Source: Periplaneta americana
Taxonomy: Eukaryota; Arthropoda; Insecta; Blattodea; Blattidae
Assembly (NCBI RefSeq): GCF_040183065.1
Contig: NC_091117.1
Location: 122,160,226-122,224,225, forward strand
Length of the DNA: 64,000 nt
Reading direction: 5' to 3'
The notes below the pieces were generated by a model, which ran no database searches, was not told the origin of the DNA, and was given only the letters and a program-made list of their open reading frames with translations. The first letter of the stretch is position 1. The number at the start of each line of letters is the position of its first letter. Both the position numbers and the translations under genes were made by a program. Below are positions 34,496 through 46,113 of this stretch, piece by piece.

Positions 34496-34869
34496 TTTGA
34501 AGGACTATAAATGCTGTACTTTGGTAAACTTTAGAAGAGAAATAATGTAGGGTTTCCCATGATGTAGATTGACACAATTAAATGAGTCTTAATCCTGAGG
34601 GTGAAGTTTGTTACATAAATTAAGGACATATAACTAATATGAGTACAATATAATTATTAGTAATTTGTGGAAGACATTGAAAAACCGATAGATCATAACA
34701 TAATGTAACTTCGAAAGACAGTATGACATATTTTGAGCTAATTTAAAATTATTGTAAAAGAAAAAGTTCCATTTTATCATATTTTCTATATAATCATTAC
34801 ATTCAAATGTAGTAATCACACTAAAATTGTCAGTCTGTTTGCATACGTTGCTGTCAAGCTGGATTTCCT

Positions 34870-35318
34870 TTATTCTCCACATTCTATACATGTAACTGAT
34901 CGGGAGGCCTGGCAAACTGGGCGGTCACAACTAGCACAGTACTGGTTTGTCTTCTTCTCTTTTGAACGAGGACATAGTGCGCAACGTTTTCTTTTCGATT
35001 TGTCGTGTGTTCCTTCTTTCGTTGGCAGACGTGCCTTCAAAATCCTGGAAATAATTATGAGTTCCTTTCGGAGTTGGTTATTTACAAGCCTTTCATGTAG
35101 GTATGGCTCTGTAAGTTGTCTTCATAGCGTTTTCAGGAATTCAAAGCGGGAAATGGGTTTATAGTCCTTGAATGATGTCTGTAATTTATAAGAATTGACA
35201 CGAGTAATATTCAGAATTGCATAGAAAATAGCCAGAGGCTATCTCGGGTTCGTCTGCTGCTACTATATGTAATACACTTTTGGTCAAGGCTATCTACTCC
35301 CCCTTTTGTACTATTATA
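34870..35318 (-). pseudogene. piggyBac-type transposase, C-terminal half
   Basis: In reverse complement the sequence begins NSTKGGVDSLDQKC, the conserved piggyBac motif around the last catalytic Asp. After a frameshift it reads LAIFYAILNITRVNSYK, then LPTKEGTHDKSKRKRCALCP and a Cys-rich tail (CALC, YCASC, CQAS, CIEC) to TAA at 34870-34872. There is one in-frame stop. The upstream half is at 40195-41523; the TA-flanked element inserted exactly between the codons for SFY and NST. Confidence 0.88.
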
Positions 35319-35671
35319 CAGGGACATCATTTTATTTTTACTTCAATTTTTATTGTACCTGAGTTTTTGAATGTACAGTTTCCCTAGAAAAGGATGAGAC
35401 GGTTGAATATTCCTAAGTCTCAGATGTAAGACACTGCGCATGATCAGAGACCAGAGCACTGATACACAAGATAACGAATATTGAGTTACTTAAATTCAGG
35501 CTATTTGGTTTGTTACTAGCATCGTTCCGAAATTCACTTCAAAAACTGCAAAAAATATGATAATATTGCGTAAATAAAAGATAAATATATACATAAATCG
35601 TGTAGTTAAATCGACAATGGACCTTCATGACTAGATTGACACTCCGCACAGAAAGGAAAGCTTTCGTGTCG

Positions 35672-35745
35672 TTTCAATAGCTCAGAAGCTAAGACTTCTG
35701 CGTGTTGTGTAGAAGAGTGCGAGTTCGATTCCTCATCTACACAAC
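35672..35745 (+). other. tRNA-like module near left end of the Tc1-like element
   Basis: CAATAGCTCAGAAGCTAAG resembles an A box and GAGTTCGATTCCTC a B box; a run of nine T (possible pol III terminator) follows. The cloverleaf is poor, so it is not a functional tRNA gene. It lies about 296 bp from the element's left end and points inward. Confidence 0.5.
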
Positions 35746-37269
35746 TATTTTTTTTTGTCTAAATAACTTTGAAATAGCTAAATAACGTTGAAATAGAGTT
35801 TTAAAAAGTCCTCAGATTAAGTGTTAATGATCACAGACAATACAAAATTACAAGTTATAATATTATAAACGTTAATCTAATGAATGCATTTACACATACA
35901 CACATACAATGTAAATGCATATATATTAAAAATTAACAATTAAAATGAAATTAAAAAAATATTCCTAAGCCACACAGACACACTTTTATAAAGGTTTAGA
36001 GTCCTTAGGCTATGTCATTTGTTGAGTAATTATTACAATATTTTATTAGTAGCTTTCCCATATGTGTAAGAAATGCACTCGCACAAAAACAATTTTTGTT
36101 AAAAGTGTGGCTTTGGATTATTTCATTCTCACCCCTTCAGTTGATTTTAACTATTTTATCTACTTGTTTGCAATAGTGTTTAATTTAATGTGAATTCAAT
36201 TTTATTCATGTTATGATTGAACGAAAAAGCACATTTGCAGTTATTGACTAATTACATATATTAATACTAATTATTAAATGCATCTGTGAAGTTACCAATT
36301 GCAGAATCTTTTGCAAAATCTTGAATGTTTAATTTGTCAATAATATTTCTTTACTATATACTATAAGACGTTAAAAGAATTTGCAATAGATTTGGGATCC
36401 TCTACTTTATAATCACTGGTTTTAGTGAAAAAATATTTTCTTTCTTAGGATATCTACAAGTTTAACTTTAATAATATTCCGAATAGCTTTAATTGCATTA
36501 TCTGAATTTTGTACTTTTCTATTCAAATGTATTCTATTTCCCTCTTTCATAATTTTTAATAAATTACACTGTACTTCTTGTAGTATTTAAGAACATGAGG
36601 ATCATTACATTGCAACTCATTACATATAGATTCTTCTTTTTAATACATGAGATTTTGAAGTCCCTGCGTTATCTACATGTTTTTACTTTTGAATTTTTTT
36701 ACAACATTGAGTGGAGAACATCCACTGAAGTGATTCTGAGATTAAGTGAAAAATACAATACATTTACTCTTAATATCAGTAGTATCAGTATCATATACGT
36801 TTTCCCAAGATTCATTTCGTAGACATAAATGTAAATAATCACTAGATACGCTACAGCATTTACGACCCTTTTTTAGTTTTTAAATTAATATTTTGAAATT
36901 GTTCAGTGACATTGGAAACACTTAGGATTTGTTTATCATGTTCAGACAAGCCATTGATTATAGGTTCTGTCGAATAGGTTCTGTCAGTCTAATTCTGTGT
37001 ACAAAACTTTTATCAATGGCTGTGCTACTTCAGCTTGTATGCAGGTGGGAAAATGACTCTACGACTATGGTTTCCAGTTTCAAGGAGTGAATTTAATTTA
37101 CTTTTACGGAAAAGTTCCGAGAGATAATCTATGTTTATGTCACTACAGATCACAAATTCCATATGAGCTTTCTAAAGTCTTTTCTTTACAAATTCAATGT
37201 TGGCTATAAATATTAATAAATGTAAGAAATATAAATGTAGTTAGAAGTCTGATTTACATTATACAAAGC

Positions 37270-37345
37270 AAGAAGTTATATTCCTCGGCAAGATTCGAAC
37301 TTTCGATGTTTGGTTTTGTCGTCCAACGTATAAGCACGGACCTAT
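37270..37345 (-). other. Weak tRNA-like sequence
   Basis: The minus strand has AAGTTCGAATCTTGCCGAGGA as a B-box/T-arm-like segment with GGTCCGTGCTTATACGTTGG upstream. No clear D arm. It may be a tRNA or SINE relic. Confidence 0.3.
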
Positions 37346-37611
37346 TCAATGCTTATGTTAATAACCTACAATTTAGCTGTAGCAATGTGGTGTCATAACT
37401 TGGGATTTGTTTACTTAATGTAATTAGATTTAATTTGATTAGTTTCGCAACAATTGAACTTCCTGTTATATCCTGTTATTTAAATATTTAATTTAGGATT
37501 GATTTAGGAACTCTTACTGTGCAAGATGCCCCTTATTTCAATAATTCTATATTACGTTAAATAGTCATGTCTACACTAAAGTATTATCGTCATCCCTCAT
37601 TTCTCATCTTA

Positions 37612-38608
37612 ATGGCGAACCGACGTGACATGAGACAGCGATTTATAGCTCTAGTTGAGACTGGATATGGGGCTAGATCTGCTGGCCGTTTGGTCGGTGT
37701 TCCTGGAAGTACAGCCGCGAGGTGGGTTCATCGTTACCAAAATTCAGGGGAGGTCAAAAATCGCCCTATTCCTGGGCGTCCGCGGATTTCTTCATTGGAA
37801 GAGGATGCTCTCTTATTCGAGACAGTTCGACTGGACCCCTTTCGGACTGCTAACGAAATAAGAGCAGCATCTAACTTTCCCGGTTCTTCACAGACTGTGA
37901 TCAGCAGGTTGAGGAACCGCGGTATTAGGAGCCGGAGGGTTGCGCAAATGGAAATATTGGGGGAAGCACAAGCTGTCAACCGTCTTGCCTTCGCTACCAA
38001 TCGAGTGGATTTCGATTGGAGAAATGTAATTTTCCCCGAAGAAACAACCATCTCGAGTAACTACGAAGGTCCTGTCCGTGTCTATCGTGAGGATGGTCTC
38101 CGACATGATCAGCGCTATGTGCACCGACGTGAAAGATCGGGGCACTTTAGCATATCGTGTTGGGGGTGGACCTGGCGTTATAGAACGCATCGATGGCCGG
38201 TTTAATGCGGGAACTTACGAGCACATTCTGGAAAATATTTTCCTTCCTTCCGTCCGAGAACGTTTTTCAGAAGGAACATTGCTGTTCCAGCAGGATAACC
38301 ATCCCGTGCACTATGCCGCAAGCATTTAAAGATGGTTTCAAAGGAGACCCGAGATCGAAATCATTAATTGGCCTCCGAAGTCACCTGATTTAAATGTCAT
38401 CGAAAATTTATGGGCGGAATTGAAAAAGAGAAGGATAGTCATTTATGCCCACCGACGCCCTCGAAATCGAGACGAATTGTGGGATCAAGTTGTTGACACC
38501 TGGGAAGATCTCTCCGGGGATCAGAACTTATTCCACAATCTCGTGACATTCATGCCGGATCGACTTACAGCTGTAATAGAAGCTGATGTTATGTGGACAA
38601 GATTTTAA
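37612..38608 (+). pseudogene. Tc1/IS630-family transposase, DD35E type, broken
   Basis: The likely start is the ATG of MANRRDMRQRF, with a helix-turn-helix (GARSAGRLVGVPGSTAARW), a GRPR box (PIPGRPR) and a second HTH (TANEIRAASNFPGSSQTVIS). The first catalytic site reads FPEET where FSDET is expected, so the first Asp is lost. After a frameshift near 38130 it continues RIDGRFNAGTYEHILENIF, FQQDNHPVH (second Asp) and WPPKSPDLNVIENLWAELKK (Glu). There are 35 codons, one of them a TAA stop, between that Asp and Glu. The protein ends at TAA 38606-38608. The DDE relay is therefore inactive. Confidence 0.88.
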
Positions 38609-38814
38609 ATTACCAGGTCTCTTTTAGTTTTTTTATGATTTTTGTTTGAGGAAGAATACTTCTAACTTCCAAGTAAGATTTATTTTATTTTGACGAGGTT
38701 CAGCCCACTTGTAAGACCCAAATATTGGACATAAATTATTCCATATTTTTCAACAAATTAGATAGTAGAGGAACTCTGAACAAATTAATTACAACTCAAT
38801 AAAAATAAAGTTTC

Positions 38815-38886
38815 CCCTGGGATCGAACACGAGATGTGTCGGTTATACGGAGGAACCGACACGCTACTATATGAGCTACCGAGACA
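38815..38886 (-). other. tRNA-like module near right end of the Tc1-like element
   Basis: The minus strand reads CTCGGTAGCTCATATAGTAG (A box, D arm), an extended 8 bp stem GTCGGTT/AACCGAC around the anticodon position, GTGTTCGATCCCAG (B box), then T-rich DNA. It lies about 285 bp from the right end and points inward, mirroring 35672-35745. Confidence 0.5.
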
Positions 38887-40194
38887 AGACAATGACAGCA
38901 GCAGTCCAGAATGTAGATCCTATAGCAGGCATTTGCCATTCGGTACAGAGAAGCAATGATATTTTGTTACCCGAGCTAAGTTGTGAAATCGTGGCCTTAA
39001 ATGGCTGTTTTCTTCGTGATCCTTATTCTGGTCCTTGTCCTTGTGGTCCTTGTAACAATTCTTGTTCTATTTTTCATGGTACTTATCGTTACGTCGATAT
39101 CGAGTGAACCGCGCTGTAGAACTTTAACTTCCGACGACTAAGAATCGTCTCATTCTTTTTAAGGGTAACTGTACTTCACTCCCACCCCTTCTACTAAGGA
39201 AGTTCCAACTCCACACAGAACCAAGACCGCAGATAGTAAGCAGTACTGAGTTACTGAGTATAGTACGTTCCAGAAATATGTTCGCGTATTCCAGTGACGA
39301 AAGAGCTTTCAATATTGAATCATATTTTCACACAGGTACTGTCCGTTTGCCTACGTCGCATCCCGATTTCCCCCATCTGCTTCTGCTCGCCCCTCTGTAA
39401 TAGCTGGGCTGTCTTAGCTCTTTTCTGAAAACATTAATTTCTCTTAGGAATTGGAAGTTTACGTAATATTATACAGCTGTTTAATTTAACTTAAATAAAA
39501 GGGCCTCGTTAAGTAATTAACTGTCACGTGATTTCCTCCCTTTCTACAATCCTGCGGCATAACCACGTGGACGGACAGTAGATAGTATGTCTGAGTAATT
39601 TTATATTTTCGGGTCGGGCAGAAGTGAAGATTGAATTTACAATACGTAGAGTAGGTACAGAATTATTTCAACATGAGTTACTAGTACGAAGGACGAAACT
39701 GGCAGTTGGAATTAGATGCAATAGTCTATAGTGCGATAATATGCACAAAAGAACTGAAGCCTGTATCGAAATGAACGGCCACCATTTTCAAAATTATTTT
39801 TAAATATTCATATTATGATTATTTTTCAATTTAACTTCTTTCTCTATATTGTACGCTAATGTGCTGTAGACAGTATAATATACACCGCATGATGAATACG
39901 TTCGCATGGATAACTCACTTCGTGAGTAAAAACACTTATTCTTAATACAATACTGTACTTTGATTAAAGAAAAACCTAATGAAAATTATCAAACTCAAAA
40001 TCGCGATATTTCCTAGTTTACGTAAATGGATGAACTACTTTTCTTCCTTCCTATATCTAGTAGAGTGATTTGTGTTTTACGCCAGTATCATCGAACTCCA
40101 GTCTTGGAGGGGGGAGCAAGCGGTGTTTCCGGTTCTCTAAAGGTATAGTCAGGTTAATATTAAAAATGTTAGTAAAAATAAAATGATGTCCCTG

Positions 40195-41523
40195 TAGAAG
40201 GAAATAATTTCGGACTTGCCTGTCTCAGGATCTGCGTCTACCGAATAATGCCTGTTAGAGAGCAAAATAACAGACTCTCCTTTCTTAGACACGTGAAAAA
40301 TTAATGTGCGGTCATTTTGGAAGCCTTATTCAGTTGAGCCTACTTTACGTTTCCTGTTTGCCTGAAATCCCAATGGAATGTCTTTCTTGTTTTTCGCATC
40401 GTCTCTAAATAAGTTAGTTTACGTTCTTTCAGTTCGGAAACTAATTCCATGGAAGTGAAGTAATTGTCAACTGTAATATTTCTGTTATTTCAACAAATAG
40501 GCTTCACTAATCTCAGTACTGATTGTGTTGGTTTCTGCAGCGTTTTCTCTTGTGCAGTCAGACCTATCCCATCACTGTCTATATATGCATTCAAGAGATC
40601 ATAATTAGTGTTAGCATCAGACAAAATCATAATTTTCAGCCCATATTTCTCCGGCTTACTAGACATGTACACCCTAAATTTTCAGCGGCCAAGGAAACCT
40701 ACTAGCATTTCATCTGCACAGACATAAGAACATTTATTATAGCACGCCTAAGAGTTTTCAACTATTTTGTGAAAAATATACGACACTGCTGCACATGGAT
40801 CAATTTCCTTCCTTGTTTCTTGTGTTGCAAAATCATCAAAACGCAAAGAATATTTCAAAATGTTTTTCGCCTCACAGAAAGAATGGCAAGGAAAATATCC
40901 CTTCCAGTACCATTAGTTGCAAACATGGACTCGAGACTTTCAAGGTTTGATTTGAAAACTGCTGTGTAATATAGGAACCCGAAAAGTGCCCTCAACTCTA
41001 CTGCATTAGTGCATCTCAATTCTGTACAAGTTGTATCAGAAAAATTTGTTCTGTAGGAATTAATTTTCTCATTTTTGTGTACAACAATTTCTGTAATCAT
41101 GTCTTCTGTAAATAAACATTCCCATACCTGTAAAGGATTGCACGAATTCTCTAAATGTTTAGTTTTTCCTTTCAATGTAGAAACTTTTATTACAATATTG
41201 TGTGCTGGTGATCTTCTGTTTCTGTTAGGTTCGGTAGCAGACCATTTGCATGCATTCTTACCATAGAAATTCAATGAAACACCATTTGGTTGGTTTAAAT
41301 CTTCATCCACTCCATCTGAGTCGTAATCTTGTACTGAATCCGTGTCATGTTCAGAATTATAGTCCGGATCATTTTCATCCGCACATTCACTCGCATCACT
41401 GCCTTCACTTTCATCTACAATACTGTTTACAAAGCGTGGAAAACCAGAATCGAACACTGATACACTTTTACGCGCATTAGTACCATACTCCACTATGAAA
41501 ACTGGTTGGTTGTACATTGACAA
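40195..41523 (-). pseudogene. piggyBac-type transposase, N-terminal and catalytic half
   Basis: From ATG at 41521-41523: an acidic N-terminus (DESEGSDASECADENDPDY), then the piggyBac core (SLNFYGKNACKWSATEP, NPLQVWECLFTEDMITEIV, ELRALFGFLYYTAVFKSNLE). Near 40857 the frame shifts to LRFDDFATQETRKEIDPCA, ADEMLVGFLGR (first catalytic Asp region), KFRVYMSSKPEKYGLKIMIL and ITVDNYFTSMELV (second Asp region). It then shifts again to HYSVDADPETGKSEIISFY, where the TA-flanked element begins. In-frame stops and shifts make it a pseudogene. It resembles PGBD4-type proteins. Confidence 0.9.
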
Positions 41524-42040
41524 GGTGAAGTTGTGGGGTCGAAAAGGATACCACTCAATATTTTAGCTATTACTGGAAAAAAATAACGGTACCTGCTGGT
41601 CAGTGACATAGCTAATGGATTAAGCTTGACAAAAGAAAAAGGCACACAAAAGATTTAGAGAAAGATAGCAACGCTTAAAGAATGTCAGGGGTATACAATT
41701 TGCCTGGTATCGAAAAAGACCCCACTACTCCGTTTGAGGGTTGAATACAATTGCAATTATAATTACAATTAATGGAAACAATGGAGTGGGAGGAAACAAA
41801 AAGATTTATTGAAGCATATGAATTGGAAAGTTGTTTGTAGAATATGTTTGACAATAACTATTACAAGAATAAGGACCTGAGAAATCGGGCATTGTCAAAA
41901 CTACGGTACAGCCGGTCGTTCTCCGGCCCTGACGTTTCTCGTGACCGAGGGAGACAGTGTTGCCGATACGTATAGACAGAATGAAAACTGTCATGCGCTC
42001 GCCGGCCGATTTTGTGGCGCGGAATAAAAACTAAGTCGAA
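41524..42040. other. Presumed 5' flank of the piggyBac copy; nothing else recognised
   Basis: The piggyBac terminal repeat should lie here, but I could not match a left and right end with TTAA. No gene seen. Confidence 0.4.
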
Positions 42041-42224
42041 AGCGAGGCTTGCCTATAAATCATTTTACATATAACTTAGATCACATCCTTCGTTAATGTA
42101 TACAGCTAGCGTAGATAAAAAAACAAAAAAAAAAAACTAATGCGAACGCGTATGTAAATCATTTTACAGTTTTACACAAACGTAAATCGCATATTTCGTT
42201 AATGTACACAGCTAAATAGTTATA
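42041..42224. repeat. Diverged tandem repeat of about 90-100 bp interrupted by a pogo-like MITE
   Basis: The motifs TAAATCATTTTACA, ATC(A/G)CAT...TTCGTTAATGTA(T/C)ACAGCTA and AAACTAATGCGAACGCGTATG recur. A further partial unit (AAACTAATACGAACACGTATG) follows the inserted element at 43091-43120. Confidence 0.65.
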
Positions 42225-43085
42225 CAGTAGAACCTCTATTATCCGTGGTAATGAAGGGGGTGGAGTGAACGGTTAATCGAAAAAATCGGATAATCCGTAC
42301 CATAAGAGATTTTAATAAATTATGTGCATAGGCCTAATACTTAGGCCTACAATTTCGTAATTTTCTCCGTGGTTATGTTTTTAACATGCTAGTTAGTGGT
42401 TCAGAAGTTCACAAATTTAAGTCCGATTGTCAGTGACGAGTTTAAAGGGCCAAGGGAATCCTAATGGTTGACTGTGGAAAGATAGAAGTCTTGTTGTAGA
42501 TATACATTCTCGTACTTTATTCATTTTATCACTGTTTTTATTTTATTAAATCGCGCACACCATAATGTCACTTTTGTACTCATTTGACATGAGCTACAGT
42601 TTCTCCTTTTCCAAACCTCTAAATTATTTACACTTTTTTTTCTATACTGAGCACAACACGTTTTCTTTCGACGATCATGGAAGACATTTTGCATAGAAAG
42701 TAAACAGTACAACCACTCGAACAATAGGACAAATACTGATTGGTGCATGGGTTTGCAAGTGTGTGAAAGTTCTTAGGGTCATTTCTTTGAAAATAGATAT
42801 CGTAGTGACTATTTTACAAGTTGGAAAAAAAAACACTCTCTCCCACAAATAAGAAGTAACTGTTCCTGTTACTTGAAGAGCGTGGAAGAATAATTCTTAG
42901 TAGACACTGTGTAAAAGGTTTCTAATAACCCTTTAAAGTAAAAATACGTACTAACAATCTACAGGACTTCATATTTTGTTCTGCAGCAAAAAAAGGGAGA
43001 GGGGAGAGAGAGACAGAGAGAGAGAGAGAAAGTCGGATAATCCGCCGATCGGTTAATAGGGTGACGGATAATCGGAGTTCTACTG
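42225..43085. mobile_element. pogo/Tigger-like MITE, 861 bp
   Basis: The left end CAGTAGAACCTCTATTATCCG and right end (complement) CAGTAGAACTCCGATTATCC are inverted repeats. GGATAATCCG and GGTTAATCG motifs are repeated just inside both ends. TA flanks it (42223-42224, 43086-43087). This terminal sequence is what I know from pogo/Tigger elements. No transposase ORF is present. Confidence 0.85.
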
Positions 43086-43454
43086 TAATAGAATAAAAAC
43101 TAATACGAACACGTATGTAAATTATACATAGGCCTACAGTATATTACCACAGACTGTGGGAATATCTTTATAATGAAAGTGTATCAAATGAAATAGACTC
43201 TACTTTCCTTAGAATCTGTTAATACTCAAGTGGAAAGATGCCACACTTTTAACGGTTGTTTTTCCCACTTTCAAAGCGTCACTAACTCTATCTACCACTT
43301 TCGTAACAGGGAGAAGAGGTTCTCCATTGTCTCGCTCCTTCTCAAAATATTCACGCAATCTGTATATAAATTGATGACTTTAGCTCTTAAAGAGCCGATT
43401 TTTTCCTTCTTTGATTGTGACGACCACTGGCCATATTACTATATCTATAAGGTA

Positions 43455-43700
43455 CCGGTCCACACCTGTGGAGTAACGGTCAGCGCGTCTGGCCGCGAAA
43501 CCAGGTGGCCCGGGTTCGAATCCCGGTCGGGGCAATTTACCTGGTTGAGGTTTTTTCCGGGGGTTTCCCTCAACCCAATACGAGCAAACGCTCGTAAATT
43601 TCGGTGCTGGACCCCGGACTCATTTCACCGGCATTATCACCTTAATTTCATTCAGACGCTAAATAACCTAGATGTCGATACAGCGTCGTAAAATAACCCA
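43455..43700 (+). mobile_element. SINE family B copy, well preserved
   Basis: The head has GGAGTAACGGTCAGCG (A box) and GGGTTCGAATCCCGG (B box). The body is GGTTGAGGTTTTTTCCGGGG, CAACCCAATACGAGCAAA and CGGACTCATTTCACC, and the tail is AGACGCTAAATAACCTAGAT and ACAGCGTCGTAAAATAACCC. It is the best-preserved copy of this family in the window. Confidence 0.88.
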
Positions 43701-44526
43701 ATAAAATTAAAAAAATTACAGGCACCGTAAATCGCTCAAGCACAAAACAACACAACTACTTCGCCTGTACTATAACACAAAGAACTAACGACTCGTTCGC
43801 CACGTGCTTCGCATAAAAAAAAGAAGTGGCAACATCGCGCTAAATACATCAGACGCTCATAGCTGGTTGGTTCTAGCAGACAACTTTAACCTCTAGTGCC
43901 CGCCTCTCTCCCAGTATTGTAAACTGCGATTGAATTAATCTTCGCATATCAGAACTCGTCTTGTAACAGCAAATTACAATAGAATTAAAAACATTACTTT
44001 AAACCGAACCAGAGTGTTTTAAGGTTAAAATTTAGCAGAATGGTTTCATTCACAGTGGAATTTCGAGGTTCTTTTCACAACGTCAAAACGCCACAGGTTG
44101 GCACTGCTGGTCACTATCTTTCTCTCTCGTTCTCTCTTCTCTTTCCAAGCGAAATGTCAGAGCCGGAGACTGGCCGGCTGCAGTTTAATTTCTTACGAAA
44201 CCAACTGTACTCTCACAGTATAATCCAACCCTTGGGTCATGACGTCATGTATACTCTGAGAGTTTCGAACTTCAGTCTCGTGAATTGGTGACGCTAGGCC
44301 GCAGTTTGGTTATGGCCCTAAAGGGAAGAATAAAGAACAAAGCAGTCCTCCAAAAGTTTGAACAAAGTCTGAAGACGCCCGCCGCTGTGACTAAAAGATA
44401 TCTGATGTATCAGTTAAACAACGGAGTGTTTGAATATTTTATCCACATGTGTGGACAACATGCTATTATCCAAGACCGGCTAATCCAAATAAAGAAGCAC
44501 GTTGATAACAATAATCGATTGTAGCA
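43701..44526. other. No supported gene
   Basis: Two short ORFs (44040-44291 and 44285-44524) overlap. I recognise no domain in either. The second ends where the LINE stub begins. Confidence 0.4.
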
Positions 44527-44745
44527 CGTATGGGCGAATCCAGAAATGCATATAGAGTATTAGTTGGGAGTCCGGAGAGGCCGAGACCTAGATGGGAGGA
44601 TAATATTAAAATGGATTTGAGGGAGGTGAGATATGATGATAGAGACTGGATTAATCTTGTGCAGGATAGGGACCGATGGCGGGCTTATGTGAGGGCGGCA
44701 ATGAACCTGCGGGTTCCTTAAAAGCCATTTGTAAGTAAGTAGGCC
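44527..44745 (+). pseudogene. LINE 3' stub (same family as 12.2 and 31.7 kb)
   Basis: Translation: MGESRNAYRVLVG, PRPRWEDNIKMDLREVRYDD, DRWRAYVRAAMNLRVP, stop, then the 3' tail AAAAGCCATTTGTAAGTAAGTA. A 5'-truncated insertion with the family's natural stop and tail. Confidence 0.85.
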
Positions 44746-44940
44746 TAAGTATATTTTCACCAATAGCTTTTATGTACTATTTACTCATTGGTTGCAATTG
44801 TATCTGGTTTATATGTAATTCAGGGGAACAAACTTCCTCAAATTGATGTACTGAACCATTAAAATTTCCCTCTATTCAGTACACATACATGTCATCAAAA
44901 GAGGTAGTTTTTACAAAACATTAGTTTACTCGTATAAATG

Positions 44941-44946
<6 letters not shown>

Positions 44947-44995
<49 letters not shown>
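44947..44995. repeat. TA microsatellite
   Basis: About 24 uninterrupted AT/TA units. The flanks 44746-44946 and 44996-45239 hold nothing recognisable. Confidence 0.95.
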
Positions 44996-44997
<2 letters not shown>

Positions 44998-45239
44998 TTT
45001 TGCATGTACTGAGTCCTGAAGAATCCAAAAATGGGGAAATAAGTACATGGTGCCATTTAAAAAAAAGACTCATTGGTACATCTTTTATAAATGAAAAGCA
45101 AAGTATTTGAAAACATGTTCAAAATATTCCTTCTTTGATATCCTACAACTTTTGTATAAATAGTTTCTTCATAAAATTAGAAATAAGAAAGTTACAAGCA
45201 TTGTTCCATTTTTTACTTACTCTGTATATCTGTGTGTGT

Positions 45240-45430
45240 CGGCCTGGATAGCGTAGTCGGGATAGCGTTGGTCATCTGTACTTAAGTTGCGGGTTCGATC
45301 CCGGTCCAAGTCGATGGCATTTAAGTGTGATTAAATGCGACAGACTCATATCAGTAGGTTTACTGGCATGTAACAGAAGAACTGCGGGACAAAATTCCTG
45401 CACACCGGCGACGCTTATATAACATCGGCG
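45240..45430 (+). mobile_element. SINE family A copy, diverged, 3'-truncated
   Basis: The head GGCCTGGATAGCGTAGTCGG and GGTTCGATCCCGG is followed by the family body (CGATGGCATTTAAGTGTG, CGACAGACTCATATCAGTAG). It ends at CATCGGCG, where a GT/GC microsatellite takes over. Confidence 0.82.
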
Positions 45431-45505
45431 TGTGTGTGTGTGTGTGTGCGCGCGCGCGCGTGCGTGCGTGCGTGCGCGTGCGTGCGTGTGTGTGCGTGCG
45501 TGTAC
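45430..45505. repeat. GT/GC mixed dinucleotide microsatellite
   Basis: A GTGTGT run grading to GCGCGC and TGCGTGCG. Such alternating purine-pyrimidine DNA can form Z-DNA. 45506-46105 beyond it shows nothing recognisable. Confidence 0.9.
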
Positions 45506-46113
45506 GGTTGCATAAATTTACCCTATGAAGAACTGTACTGAAGTAAGTTTACAATATGAAGAACCTAATTAAAGTATATCCTATATATTGTCATGGCTTC
45601 TTGAGAAAATAATGTATTGAAGTAAAATATACAGTATGCTAATGTATTATATTAAAAAAAAATACAAAGTGGTCAAGTGAAATCACTTCAAGCCGATTTG
45701 TAAATGTATTTGGTTGCCTACATAAACAGAATTCTCCATAGGCATTGACACAGGAATCCCCATTTTGTTAGGAGACGTCAGCGAAAAAAGACCTAGGCTG
45801 GTGCTACAACCATATTTTCAGTAATGGTGTATACCAACTGGAACCCGAGTAACGGTTGAATTTTACTGAGGTAAAATATAAACATACTGAGAGGGCATAT
45901 TCTAATCTAATGCGTCCAACTCAGTGTTCACTCTTCGTTCAGTTCTAAAAAGGGTTCAGTTTTATGGTCCACACGCTCCTTCTTACTTTACTACGTTTTG
46001 CATGTGCAAGTAAATCGTCAAATAAGCTGTTGCATCTGAATTGTGTTTAACAAGATTCCAAGGGTTGAACAAAGTCCATAGTGACCATACTGCTTGCCTA
46101 TGGCACTCTAAAG

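Larger units (their letters stand above)
35376..39171. mobile_element. Tc1-like element, 3,796 bp, nested in copy 2
   Basis: The ends CAGTTTCCCTAGAAAAGG and (complement) CAGTTACCCTTAAAAAGA match in about 21 of 25 positions before ATGAGACG. TA flanks both ends (35374-35375, 39172-39173) and the join restores GAAGTAC-ATTCAAAAAC seen in copies 1 and 3. The transposase lies at 37612-38608. The element is more than twice the usual Tc1 length; 35746-37260 and 38640-38800 are AT-rich without clear genes. It contains tRNA-like sequences near both ends. Confidence 0.82.
35319..40194 (-). mobile_element. TA-flanked DNA transposon, copy 2, inserted in piggyBac and split by a Tc1-like element
   Basis: The ends are the same CAGGGACATCATTTTA inverted repeats as copy 1, with TA at 35317-35318 and 40195-40196. 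Orientation is opposite to copy 1. Removing the nested 3,796 bp leaves about 1.08 kb, the same as copy 3. It lacks the 526 bp MITE found in copy 1. Its TA target lies in the piggyBac reading frame TTCTATAATAGTAC. Confidence 0.92.
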
